Part shown: positions 7,354 to 14,469 of the stretch, piece after piece
How the letters are laid out: the number at the start of each line of letters is the position of its first letter
Numbering within the stretch: position 1 is the first letter of the stretch
Source of the DNA: a virus
IMG/VR virus record: IMGVR_UViG_3300032073_000334
Coordinates: 1-20,728 of that record
DNA: 20,728 nucleotides
Strand: one strand, 5' to 3'
The notes under the pieces: generated by a model
The model's database searches: none
What the model saw: only the letters and a program-made list of their open reading frames with translations
Told to the model about the DNA's origin: nothing
Position numbers and translations under genes: made by a program

Positions 7354-9861
7354 ATGTTTGAGGAAGATAACAGAACAGAAGAAGAAATCCAGTCCGACAA
7401 AAGGTTGAACGAGCAGTGCTTTATGCTTGCAAACATTGACACCTTTCAGAATTGGGGTAAGGGCATCTCGTACCCGAATATTTTAAAATTAGATGGTGGC
7501 ACACCAAAGCAGTTTATTGGAAAACTGGTCAAAAGATCCGGGTTTGAAGATATATCTAAGCTTAAGCCTGTGCAGATTTCAAAACTAATTCCATATATTA
7601 AATTGTATAAAGTTTATTACCCATCCGACACTTCGGAGGGTACTGAATATGAACTTAAGTTTGATAACCACCTCCAGTCCAGCACTGTTGAAAGTATAAT
7701 GTCAACTCGTACAGGGCGAGGCTCGGGCATCGGTATAAAAAGTTTTGAGTGGAAGCTCGCAGGTGGCAACCCAGTGGAAGCCGACAGGATGATTGAAGCC
7801 AAGATGGTTTTGTTCTTCCAGAGTATGGATGACCTCCTCAAGAAGATGCCATCAGATCCTGTTTCTGGAGGAGGAGAGTCTAGAGACGTTAGCTATATTG
7901 ATTTAATCCATCAGGCGAACAAATTTAACACAGCACCTTGTTCTGGGGATCGGACATATAATAATAAATATTTTAGAATAAAGGCAACAGTTGGCTGGTC
8001 AGCACCCAACGGAGCCGATGGCGAATTAAACGAAACACATAAGGTTATGGAATCCGCATCGGCAACGGTCTTTCTTACTATGGTTAAGCATGATATCTCT
8101 TTTGACGATTTAGGTGGGGTTACGCTCACTGTTGATTATATGGCTGCTCCCGAAGCTCTTCTCTCGGATCCCCGAGCAGATGTTTTATCCGTTGACCTTG
8201 AGGCAACCGCTGCGAGAGCAGACGCAATGAGACAGCGAGAGCAGTTACAGACCCAAGGAGAGCAAGCTTGCGGCGACGGTCGCCAACGAGATCAAGATGC
8301 GCAAGATGAGCAAGCCGAGAGCGTAGCTGCAATGGACAAGGCTATTCGTGATGCTAATGCGGAGAGGTATAAGGCTTTTTTGCAGAAATTAGAGGAGATG
8401 CAAGCAATTTATTTTATTGACGTGGATTATCGTGAGCTTGATGCGTACCAAGAAAGTTATTTCTTTGGTCTTATTGAGGGTGACCTTGCGACCAGAGAAC
8501 AACAGATTCGTCAAAGATTAGAGGCGATGCGAGAATATAGTTCTGGAACTCCATCTTGGGCAGATAGCGGTCTTCAGAGATCTCCAGAGGGAGCTACTTC
8601 AGGTCTTCAAGAAGCTGTTGATACTGCTGCCTCCGGAGAAGATGGTGCTATTGACGATGCAAGAGAGGAAGCCAACGAGAGTGCGACCTCTGACGAGACT
8701 GGTGTAGGCGGCGCAATTTTTAACGGCTTGGCTAATCTGGTAACAGGTGGTAACAGGTGTACGTCTCCTAATGAAAAGAGGGTGAATTTCTTGTTTCTCG
8801 GGGGGATACTGGAAGTTGCCTTTGGTGCGGTAAAAAAAGATGAAATGATGAAAGAGATCAGAACAATCGTTGGTCCTTTTGACTACAGAGATCCAGTCTC
8901 CAGTGATAGAAAAAGTATTTGTCTTGCTGATATACCAATCTCTTTGAATATGTTTAAGATATGGTATTTTGAGCAAGCCGTTGTACCGCAGCGTGAGATT
9001 TGGACAATTAAAGATTTTATTAAAAATATTGTTGGAACCTTGGTTGAACCTGCTATGGGTCAGGATTGTTTTGGGTCTTGTGCCAACGGGTTTAGGACTA
9101 GAACAAACATGAGGCTTATGGAGCTTCCACTTTCTGATGACAAGAAGTGCAGAATTACTGGAACCTCAAACGTAGATGCCTTCGGCGGTGGCGGAACTAA
9201 ACAAATGGGTGCGTTAGATATTCTTCCTTGGCCTACGGACCCCGATAAGAACCAAAGCGGTCTTCACTCTGGTAGTTATTTTATGATTTACGCATCCGGC
9301 GCAACAACAAACAATGGTCCACCCCCTTCAGGTGGAACAAGAGAAGAAAGGGATGCTGAATTGGGTATTTATCACTTTACAATTGGTTCTGATCGTGGTA
9401 TTGTGAAGAAGGTTAGTTTTAAGAGGGAGGACGCTCCGCATGTAGCTGCGTCTAGAATTAATGCCGATGGACCCGGAAGGTTAGCGATCCGAGCGATGTA
9501 CAATGCTGATGTTGAATTAATCGGAAACTCTATTTTTGTTCCCGGTCAGATGGTGTTTATTGATCCCGGCTCTTTTTCCACTGGCGGCGACTCCGGTGTG
9601 GCAGGCTCCGCAGCAAACATCTTGGGCATTGGTGGCTACTATCTTGTGACAAAGGTCGATAATGTTATTGAGTCTGGTAAATTTGATACTCGCCTTTCTT
9701 GCATCTGGCAATCTTATGGAGAAGGGAGAGTTGCAGCTATGGATAAATACTGTGAGGTTCCGTCTTCTGGCGACTGCGCCGAAGATTGTGAAGAGGCTGA
9801 ATCTGAAGCACCTACGAATGCGAATACTGTACCGAATGCGGAGATACCTAGTTTAAGTTAG
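7354..9861 (+). CDS. Large baseplate/tail virion structural protein (835 aa)
   Basis: I do not recognise a named family with certainty. Residues 1-275 look beta-rich, with long polar loops. Residues about 275-400 are Gln/Arg/Glu/Ala-rich and probably a coiled coil or long helical insertion (for example MRQREQLQTQGEQACG). Residues 400-470 are a Ser/Gly/Glu-rich linker. Residues about 470-800 return to compact sequence ending with VPGQMVFIDPG, LGIGGYYLVTKV and a final IWQSYGEG element, a pattern I associate with large virion proteins of T4-type environmental phages. The last 35 residues are acidic and contain three Cys (C773 region and after). The place after the gp53-like gene suggests a baseplate hub or wedge part. 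AAGGGG lies 10 bases before the ATG at 7354. A short perfect 10-bp tandem repeat lies at 8739-8758. Confidence 0.6.
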   Translation: MFEEDNRTEEEIQSDKRLNEQCFMLANIDTFQNWGKGISYPNILKLDGGTPKQFIGKLVKRSGFEDISKLKPVQISKLIPYIKLYKVYYPSDTSEGTEYELKFDNHLQSSTVESIMSTRTGRGSGIGIKSFEWKLAGGNPVEADRMIEAKMVLFFQSMDDLLKKMPSDPVSGGGESRDVSYIDLIHQANKFNTAPCSGDRTYNNKYFRIKATVGWSAPNGADGELNETHKVMESASATVFLTMVKHDISFDDLGGVTLTVDYMAAPEALLSDPRADVLSVDLEATAARADAMRQREQLQTQGEQACGDGRQRDQDAQDEQAESVAAMDKAIRDANAERYKAFLQKLEEMQAIYFIDVDYRELDAYQESYFFGLIEGDLATREQQIRQRLEAMREYSSGTPSWADSGLQRSPEGATSGLQEAVDTAASGEDGAIDDAREEANESATSDETGVGGAIFNGLANLVTGGNRCTSPNEKRVNFLFLGGILEVAFGAVKKDEMMKEIRTIVGPFDYRDPVSSDRKSICLADIPISLNMFKIWYFEQAVVPQREIWTIKDFIKNIVGTLVEPAMGQDCFGSCANGFRTRTNMRLMELPLSDDKKCRITGTSNVDAFGGGGTKQMGALDILPWPTDPDKNQSGLHSGSYFMIYASGATTNNGPPPSGGTREERDAELGIYHFTIGSDRGIVKKVSFKREDAPHVAASRINADGPGRLAIRAMYNADVELIGNSIFVPGQMVFIDPGSFSTGGDSGVAGSAANILGIGGYYLVTKVDNVIESGKFDTRLSCIWQSYGEGRVAAMDKYCEVPSSGDCAEDCEEAESEAPTNANTVPNAEIPSLS
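8739..8758. repeat. Short perfect tandem repeat, 10 bp x 2
   Basis: GGTAACAGGT occurs twice in a row within the 835-residue structural gene, coding for part of LVTGGNRC. Ten is not a multiple of three, so the two copies are read in different frames. It is short enough to be chance. Confidence 0.8.
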
Positions 9862-9874
9862 GGGAGGGGAAGTG

Positions 9875-11131
9875 ATGAAAAGGAAAGATTTATTTAAAAA
9901 TAGTGATATTACTGACCCCAAGGGATCTAACAAGACCGGTGCGTATGGATCGTTTTACTTTAGAGACGTGTATGACTCTTTCATTTTCAAAGATGCCGAG
10001 AAAGATTTGTGGTATGTAGATTCTTATTACGGGAGAATCAATCACGCCAAAGAGGTCGTAATTCCTTCGGAAAAGAATCTGAAGCAATTGTCTAACGATG
10101 AGAGCACGATTTTAGTCTTACCTCCAGTTGCTCTCGCTTGGAACTCTTTGTTAAGTTATGTGGAGAAGGCAAAGTTTCGTGGAGATATGAACACGGAAGA
10201 TTCTTTGTACTCGGAACTCAAGCCAACCTTTGCATGGGCAAGCCCACACAAATACTACACCCAGTATAACGGCACGATGTATGATTCTTTCACCGGTAAG
10301 TTTATGACCTCTGACCGTGACCGAAAGATTAAAAACTTTGACGGTTTTCTGGAAGTCTTTGTTAACTTTGCCGAACGGACATTTAAAAAAGTACCTTGGA
10401 CACGAGAGGGTTTTCTTATGTCAAACCGTGCAACTCCCCACTTCAGTGGGATGTGCATAGAGATCGCAGAGGCACCGCACGATCTTGATTCCCTGAAGGC
10501 TCGCTTCTTGGCAGATAAAAACTTTAAATTTTTTAAAAAAGCAGCAAATCGCCACGGATTCCAAATAGACAAAAATGCACCTTGGCGACTTTTGGCAGAC
10601 TTAGACTCTAGGGGTATGCAAAGGTACATGAAGAAGTCAGGAACCTCAAGGGATGATTTCTATGATGACTATTTTATAAAAAGTTATGAATGGGAACTAC
10701 AAAATTTTAAACATTACCTTTGGGGCTGGTATAATAATTATGTCAATGCCAACCCGGTTGTTCAGGTTGTTGATACAACAAACCGTAAAACAAAGCTAGA
10801 CTTGGTGGTTAGAGAGGCGTATACGGAAGATGAATTGTATGAAAATTATTCAGATCACTTCTTTATGAAACTGTACGTGTACATCCGAGCGATAGAAACG
10901 AACAAACAGTGGTCACAATCAACCTATGACACGGTTGTTTACAAGACGAGAGACTTTTTGAGGCTAAAGGGTCTTAATGTTGCGATGAAATACTTGCACA
11001 AAAACATTGAACCGTGCGTTGCTCAAAAGGCAAAAGAACTTTTTGACAAAAAGAGCTTGACAAGTGAACAAGTTGATGTTATATTAAGGAAGAGAAATAA
11101 GCAGAACAAACTTTCCTTTAGCTATTACTAG
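9875..11131 (+). CDS. Conserved phage protein of unknown function (418 aa)
   Basis: No function is recognised. The protein is soluble-looking, rich in aromatic and charged residues (many Y, F, W, K, D), with no signal peptide or membrane segment. Noticeable stretches are NRATPHFSGMCIEIAEAP, PWRLLADLDSRGMQRYM and a Tyr/Trp-rich helix LQNFKHYLWGWYNNYV. I see no DEDD exonuclease, Walker or other catalytic motif, so it is not an obvious polymerase partner. It lies between the baseplate genes and the polymerase gene. Its end carries a promoter for the polymerase gene. ATG 9875 is chosen over GTG 9872 because GGGGAGGGG then has a seven-base spacer. It may be a virion protein, judging by its 13-base distance from the structural gene, but a replication link is also possible. 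Confidence 0.7.
   Translation: MKRKDLFKNSDITDPKGSNKTGAYGSFYFRDVYDSFIFKDAEKDLWYVDSYYGRINHAKEVVIPSEKNLKQLSNDESTILVLPPVALAWNSLLSYVEKAKFRGDMNTEDSLYSELKPTFAWASPHKYYTQYNGTMYDSFTGKFMTSDRDRKIKNFDGFLEVFVNFAERTFKKVPWTREGFLMSNRATPHFSGMCIEIAEAPHDLDSLKARFLADKNFKFFKKAANRHGFQIDKNAPWRLLADLDSRGMQRYMKKSGTSRDDFYDDYFIKSYEWELQNFKHYLWGWYNNYVNANPVVQVVDTTNRKTKLDLVVREAYTEDELYENYSDHFFMKLYVYIRAIETNKQWSQSTYDTVVYKTRDFLRLKGLNVAMKYLHKNIEPCVAQKAKELFDKKSLTSEQVDVILRKRNKQNKLSFSYY
11057..11085 (+). promoter_or_regulatory. sigma70-type promoter P1, upstream of the DNA polymerase gene
   Basis: TTGACA at 11057-11062, a 17-base spacer, then TATATT at 11080-11085. The -10 is preceded by TGT, giving an extended -10 (TGnTATATT). It lies inside the last codons of the upstream gene and about 53 bases before the polymerase start, so it would give the replication module its own host-type transcription. 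No experimental support is available. Confidence 0.75.
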
Positions 11132-11138
11132 GTGATTG

Positions 11139-12335
11139 ATGATATTTCAGACATTGGACGACAAGAAGCACTGCACGGGCTACTATGCAGGCGGTGAGCT
11201 TTATTATGATACTATCCCGGAGAACGTTGAGCTAACAGGGACTTGGGGTTTTTCACCACACATTACACGTCCCGTAGAATATGCGCAGGTGTATGCGCAG
11301 GGCAAGAGTCTGACAGAGGTATGCCCAGAACAATACGCTCCAGAGTGGCAATCTATTTCAGAAAAGATGAAAGCCTATCTGCGATCCTTTGAATACTCTA
11401 GGGTCTCTCTTGACGAAAACTGTTTTTATGACTTGGTTCCTCACAGATACTTGATGGAATATTGCGAGGTTAAGAATTTAATTTGTCAGCACGTCCTTGA
11501 GAGCTACAGCAAACCGAACAATTATGATTTCTTAGCCGCTGCGGGTAACATGCTCTCTGAAATGGAACGCCGACCTTTAAACATTAATTTAAAAAACTTG
11601 ACGGATAGTCTTTCCAAGCCCAACGTTCGGAACTTTTGGAAAAAAGTGCGAGGTAAAGAGCAGTATATTCGTTACAACCTCTTTGGCACAAAGACCGGTC
11701 GTTTGGCTACGCAGAGAAACAGCTTCCCAATTCACAATTTGAGCAAAGATTTGCGCTGCGTGATTGAACCTGTCAATGATTATTTGGTTGAGCTTGACTT
11801 TAACGCCGCCGAACTTCGTACGATGTTGGCTCTGGCTGGAAAGCCACAGCCCGAAGAAGACATTCACGACTGGCACATCAACAATGTGTTTGATGGTAAT
11901 GAAACTCGTGATGAGGCAAAGCGCAAGGTGTTTGCGTGGATGTACAATCCAGAAAGGAAAGAACCCGCCTTGGATAAGATGTATGATCGTGACTCGGTGG
12001 TGCAGAAGCACTTTGATGGTGAGCAGGTAAACACCTTTTTTGGTAGATCTATTCCATCTGACTCAAAACACGCACTAAACTATATCATCCAGAGCACTAC
12101 GAGCGATCTCTTGCTCCGTAGGATGATTGAGGTTACCCAGCGTCTCGCCGGGATGAAGTCTTTTATATCTTTTTGCATTCATGACAATTTAGTGCTTGAC
12201 ATAAAGGCAGAAGAGTGTTATATTATACCAGAGATAGTTAAGTTGTTCTCAAAGACAGAGCTTGGTGACTATAAAGTTAATATGAGCGTCGGAAAGAATT
12301 TTGGGGACATGAGGGAGACAAAAAAATGGACGTAG
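11139..12335 (+). CDS. Compact family A DNA polymerase (polymerase domain only, 398 aa)
   Basis: This is a template-directed DNA polymerase of the Pol I/T7 type. With ATG 11139 as residue 1, TGRL is at 186-189. Motif A is LVELDFNAAELR, with metal-binding D220 and steric-gate E225. Motif B is RDEAKRKVFAWMY, with R257, K261, F265 and Y269 in exactly the R-x3-K-x3-F-x3-Y spacing. Motif C is HDN at 348-350, where family members usually have HDE. Residues 1-150 would be thumb-like. No 3'-5' or 5'-3' exonuclease domain is present, and the distances between motifs are shorter than in E. coli Pol I, so the enzyme is small. Proofreading would have to come from another gene. The 5'-3' nuclease at 16129-17109 can supply flap removal. 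ATG 11139 is preferred to TTG 11136, with AGGTG just upstream. The end overlaps the next gene by 10 bases. Confidence 0.88.
   Translation: MIFQTLDDKKHCTGYYAGGELYYDTIPENVELTGTWGFSPHITRPVEYAQVYAQGKSLTEVCPEQYAPEWQSISEKMKAYLRSFEYSRVSLDENCFYDLVPHRYLMEYCEVKNLICQHVLESYSKPNNYDFLAAAGNMLSEMERRPLNINLKNLTDSLSKPNVRNFWKKVRGKEQYIRYNLFGTKTGRLATQRNSFPIHNLSKDLRCVIEPVNDYLVELDFNAAELRTMLALAGKPQPEEDIHDWHINNVFDGNETRDEAKRKVFAWMYNPERKEPALDKMYDRDSVVQKHFDGEQVNTFFGRSIPSDSKHALNYIIQSTTSDLLLRRMIEVTQRLAGMKSFISFCIHDNLVLDIKAEECYIIPEIVKLFSKTELGDYKVNMSVGKNFGDMRETKKWT
12196..12224 (+). promoter_or_regulatory. sigma70-type promoter P2, inside the polymerase gene
   Basis: TTGACA at 12196-12201, 17-base spacer, TATATT at 12219-12224, again with TGT before the -10 (extended -10). 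It lies in the 3' part of the polymerase gene, 102 bases before the tubulin-like gene start, and would let that gene be expressed without the polymerase. Confidence 0.72.
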
Positions 12336-13201
12336 TAATAGGTCTTGGAAAAGCAGGTTGTGCTGTCGCAGATTGTTTTGCGGAATATCCACAATATCAG
12401 ATATATAAGATTGATGAGGGCTTGGAGAGCACCGACAGAGTATATTCTATGCCCCAGCGAGACACCTCGGAAGAGTATGAGGCTAACTGTCCAGATCTGT
12501 CTGGGTTTTTTGCTGACCTCTCTGAAGGCACAAACGTGACTTTTGTTTTAGCTGGTGGTGGAAAGATTGCTGGCTGCTCCTTGAGGATCATGGAGCAGAT
12601 TAAACACTGTAACCTTAATGTTCTTTACATCACTCCGGACGTTGGCTTGATGGGTGGCAAGAAGTATTTGCTTAACCGAATTAGCTTCCATGTCTTACAA
12701 GAGTATGCACGTTCTGGTTTGCTGGGCAGCATGTCCCTGATTTATAATCCTTCGGTTGAGAAAGTTGTGGGAGACGTACCAGTACGTGATTACTATGCCC
12801 ACCTCAATGCCGCCTTGGTCAGCAGCGTCCACATGATTAATGTATTTTCAAATACGCCATCAGTGTTTGAGAACGTTAGCGAGACAGAAGAACACCATAG
12901 GATTTTTTCCTACGGGATCATCAATCCGGACTCTGGTGAAGAAAATTTACTTTTTCCCCTTGACAAAGTGAAAGAAAAGGTGTATTATATAGGAGTTAAT
13001 TCGCAGTCTCTAGAGGACGGCGGTTATTTTAAGAAACTGAAAAACAACATGAGGGAGAGGGCTGAAGCAGATGATGTAAAAATTTCATTTCAGATAAATG
13101 AAACCAAGTATGAACAAACGTATGCATATGTAGTTGCCTACGTTGACGATCCACAAAGTGAAAATAATTTAAAAAACTTCTTGACAAATGATCAAGAATA
13201 G
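12326..13201 (+). CDS. Divergent FtsZ/tubulin-like protein (291 aa), predicted GTP-binding
   Basis: The protein's layout follows FtsZ/tubulin. VVIGLGKAGCAVAD (3-16) matches the first glycine loop. After a variable region, VTFVLAGGGKIAGCS (71-85) takes the place of the tubulin signature GGGTGTG. NVLYITPD (98-105) matches the following strand, GLMGGKKYLLNR (107-118) resembles the FtsZ FEGKKR segment, SLIYNPS (137-143) resembles the FtsZ IPND strand, and a helical segment spans 155-175. Residues 185-291 would be the C-terminal domain. A clear T7-loop catalytic acid is not seen. The alternative is an NAD(P) Rossmann protein, because GLGKAG followed by an acidic residue (D30) also fits one, but the downstream order of motifs fits FtsZ better. 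It overlaps the polymerase gene by 10 bases, has GGGAG before the ATG, and has promoter P2 upstream. If real it could form filaments that position or spatially organise phage DNA, as PhuZ and TubZ relatives do, which is inference. Confidence 0.6.
   Translation: MDVVIGLGKAGCAVADCFAEYPQYQIYKIDEGLESTDRVYSMPQRDTSEEYEANCPDLSGFFADLSEGTNVTFVLAGGGKIAGCSLRIMEQIKHCNLNVLYITPDVGLMGGKKYLLNRISFHVLQEYARSGLLGSMSLIYNPSVEKVVGDVPVRDYYAHLNAALVSSVHMINVFSNTPSVFENVSETEEHHRIFSYGIINPDSGEENLLFPLDKVKEKVYYIGVNSQSLEDGGYFKKLKNNMRERAEADDVKISFQINETKYEQTYAYVVAYVDDPQSENNLKNFLTNDQE
12960..12988 (+). promoter_or_regulatory. sigma70-type promoter P3, inside the tubulin-like gene
   Basis: TTGACA at 12960-12965, 17-base spacer, TATTAT at 12983-12988 (five of six match TATAAT). 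It is about 250 bases before the small SH3-like gene and in tandem with P4, so the SSB operon would have two promoters. Confidence 0.55.
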
Positions 13202-13209
13202 GTTATATT
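13181..13209 (+). promoter_or_regulatory. sigma70-type promoter P4 for the small gene and ssDNA-binding protein
   Basis: TTGACA at 13181-13186, 17-base spacer, TATATT at 13204-13209. The -35 and half the spacer lie in the last codons of the tubulin-like gene, and transcription would begin near 13216, about 26 bases before the ATG of the next gene. Confidence 0.8.
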
Positions 13210-13219
13210 AGGTATACCT
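13210..13219. promoter_or_regulatory. Palindrome AGGTATACCT at the P4 start site (possible operator)
   Basis: A perfect 10-bp inverted repeat directly follows the -10 box, over the expected transcription start. This is a classic place for a repressor site, but a 10-bp palindrome can also occur by chance, and no second copy is seen at the other promoters. Confidence 0.3.
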
Positions 13220-13241
13220 TAAACAACAAAAGGAGAGGTAA

Positions 13242-13526
13242 ATGAATATGAAGCTGTACACAGGTACTTTTACGAAAAAGAATGGCGATGAGCGAACGAT
13301 GAATTTTGTTCGTCTTACGGAACTACCAGAGCAGTTCCTAAATACCCGGATTTCCGGTGATGGAAAAGCTCGTACTCTTGCCGAAGGGCATGAGTTGGTG
13401 TGGGATGTAGATAGTGATGCATTCCGAGTTTTTAATTGGAAGACTGTCGTTGGTGAAACAACGTCTGTTGAAAAAGAAGAAACTTTTTTAAACTTTTCAC
13501 TTAACAATTCTACTCAAGTAGGGTAG
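13242..13526 (+). CDS. Small SH3-like protein, DUF2693/WYL_2-like (94 aa)
   Basis: The protein resembles short phage proteins of the DUF2693 (Sm-like/SH3 barrel) type. It has LYTGTFTKKNGDERTMNFV at the start, a middle polar loop, then HELVWDVDSDAFRVFNW, the family-like D-V-x5-F-R-x-F/W strand, followed by an acidic linker. Function is unknown, and proteins of this type are common in early regions of T4-like phages. The ATG at 13242 follows AGGAGAGG and promoter P4. A second in-frame ATG six bases later is an alternative. Its position next to the SSB suggests early expression. Confidence 0.65.
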   Translation: MNMKLYTGTFTKKNGDERTMNFVRLTELPEQFLNTRISGDGKARTLAEGHELVWDVDSDAFRVFNWKTVVGETTSVEKEETFLNFSLNNSTQVG

Positions 13527-13541
13527 AATATATAAACAGAT

Positions 13542-13582
13542 GGGCGGAATATTTGCCGCTCATACTCAAGGGTAATTAACCC
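13542..13582 (+). promoter_or_regulatory. Structured leader before the ssDNA-binding protein gene
   Basis: The 83-base gap holds two possible hairpins. GGGCGG (13542-13547) pairs with CCGCTC (13556-13561), six pairs with one wobble, and GGGT (13570-13573) pairs with ACCC (13579-13582). TACTCAAG also occurs twice, at 13511-13518 and 13563-13570. There is no T tract, so it is not a terminator. T4 gene 32 is regulated by its own protein through a leader RNA structure, and a similar role here is a guess. Confidence 0.35.
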
Positions 13583-13609
13583 AAATAACCATAGATAGGA
13601 GAAAACAAC

Positions 13610-14389
13610 ATGGGTATTGATTTAAAAGCAATGAGAGCGAAGCTTAACCGGCTTCAAAATGGTGGTCGTTCAGGTGGCAAGAGTAATTTCTGGCGACCAA
13701 ACGACGGTGAGCAGACGATTCGCATCGTCCCAACCGCCGATGGCGACCCCTTCAAGGAGTTCTGGTTCCACTATAATTTGGGACAGAACGCAGGGTTTCT
13801 TTCCCCGAAGAAGAACTTCGGTGAAGAGGATCCGTTGAACGATTTTATTCGTTCATTGTACCAAGAAGGTACAGAAGAGAGTATTAAGATGGCTAAGTCT
13901 CTTAATGCTCGTCAGCGATTCTTCGCACCGGTAATTGTGCGTGGTGAGGAGAATCAGGGTGTCCGTGTTTGGGGCTTTGGTAAGACTGTTTACGAACAGC
14001 TTCTGAACCTTGTTCTGAATCCGGAGTATGGTGACATTACAGACCCTTCCGAGGGCACTGATCTCACTCTTCAGTACGGTAAGCCTCAAGGTGCACAGTT
14101 CCCTGTGACTCGCCTGACACCGCATCGCCGTGCTTCAACGATTTGTCCAGACATTTCGCCGGAAGAGTGTGCTCAACTTCTGGAAACGGTTCCAGACTTT
14201 GATGGCTTGTTTGATCGCAAGACTCCAGCACAGGTACAATCCATGCTGGATGAGTATCTTGCTTCCGACAACCCGGAGGAAACTTCGTCAGAAACTACGA
14301 AGTATGGCGGCAACACGACCACTGCCCCAACCACCGGGACGACAGAGACGAACTCTGTTGAAGCAGCTTTCAACGATTTGTTGAGCTAG
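13610..14389 (+). CDS. gp32-like single-stranded DNA-binding protein without zinc ligands
   Basis: This 259-residue replication SSB would coat single strands at the fork and support UvsX. The core spans about 25-200, with KSNFWRPNDGEQTIRIVP, FKEFWFHYN and VWGFGKTVYEQLLNL, as in T4 gp32 relatives. A Ser/Thr/Gly-rich linker follows at about 220-248 and an acidic tip at about 249-259 (SVEAAFNDLLS), the usual site for partner binding. In gp32 relatives the FLCPK and CPxC positions carry zinc Cys. Here they read FLSPK (S65) and DPLN (D74, N77). The only Cys in the protein are at 179 and 187, in another region, so the zinc element seems lost. AGGAG lies before the ATG at 13610, and a strong terminator follows. 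Confidence 0.8.
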   Translation: MGIDLKAMRAKLNRLQNGGRSGGKSNFWRPNDGEQTIRIVPTADGDPFKEFWFHYNLGQNAGFLSPKKNFGEEDPLNDFIRSLYQEGTEESIKMAKSLNARQRFFAPVIVRGEENQGVRVWGFGKTVYEQLLNLVLNPEYGDITDPSEGTDLTLQYGKPQGAQFPVTRLTPHRRASTICPDISPEECAQLLETVPDFDGLFDRKTPAQVQSMLDEYLASDNPEETSSETTKYGGNTTTAPTTGTTETNSVEAAFNDLLS

Positions 14390-14406
14390 ATCAGGATACC
14401 CACGGG

Positions 14407-14440
14407 GGGGCACAGGGTGAACAGGTGCCCCACTTTTTTT
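14407..14440 (+). terminator. Rho-independent terminator after the ssDNA-binding protein gene
   Basis: GGGGCAC (14407-14413) pairs with GTGCCCC (14425-14431) across an 11-base loop, and seven T follow at 14434-14440. It ends the SSB transcript before uvsX. The gap up to 14469 contains no clear promoter for uvsX, so that gene may rely on readthrough or an unseen signal. Confidence 0.87.
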
Positions 14441-14469
14441 AATTAATATTTTTAGGGTGGTGACTCACG

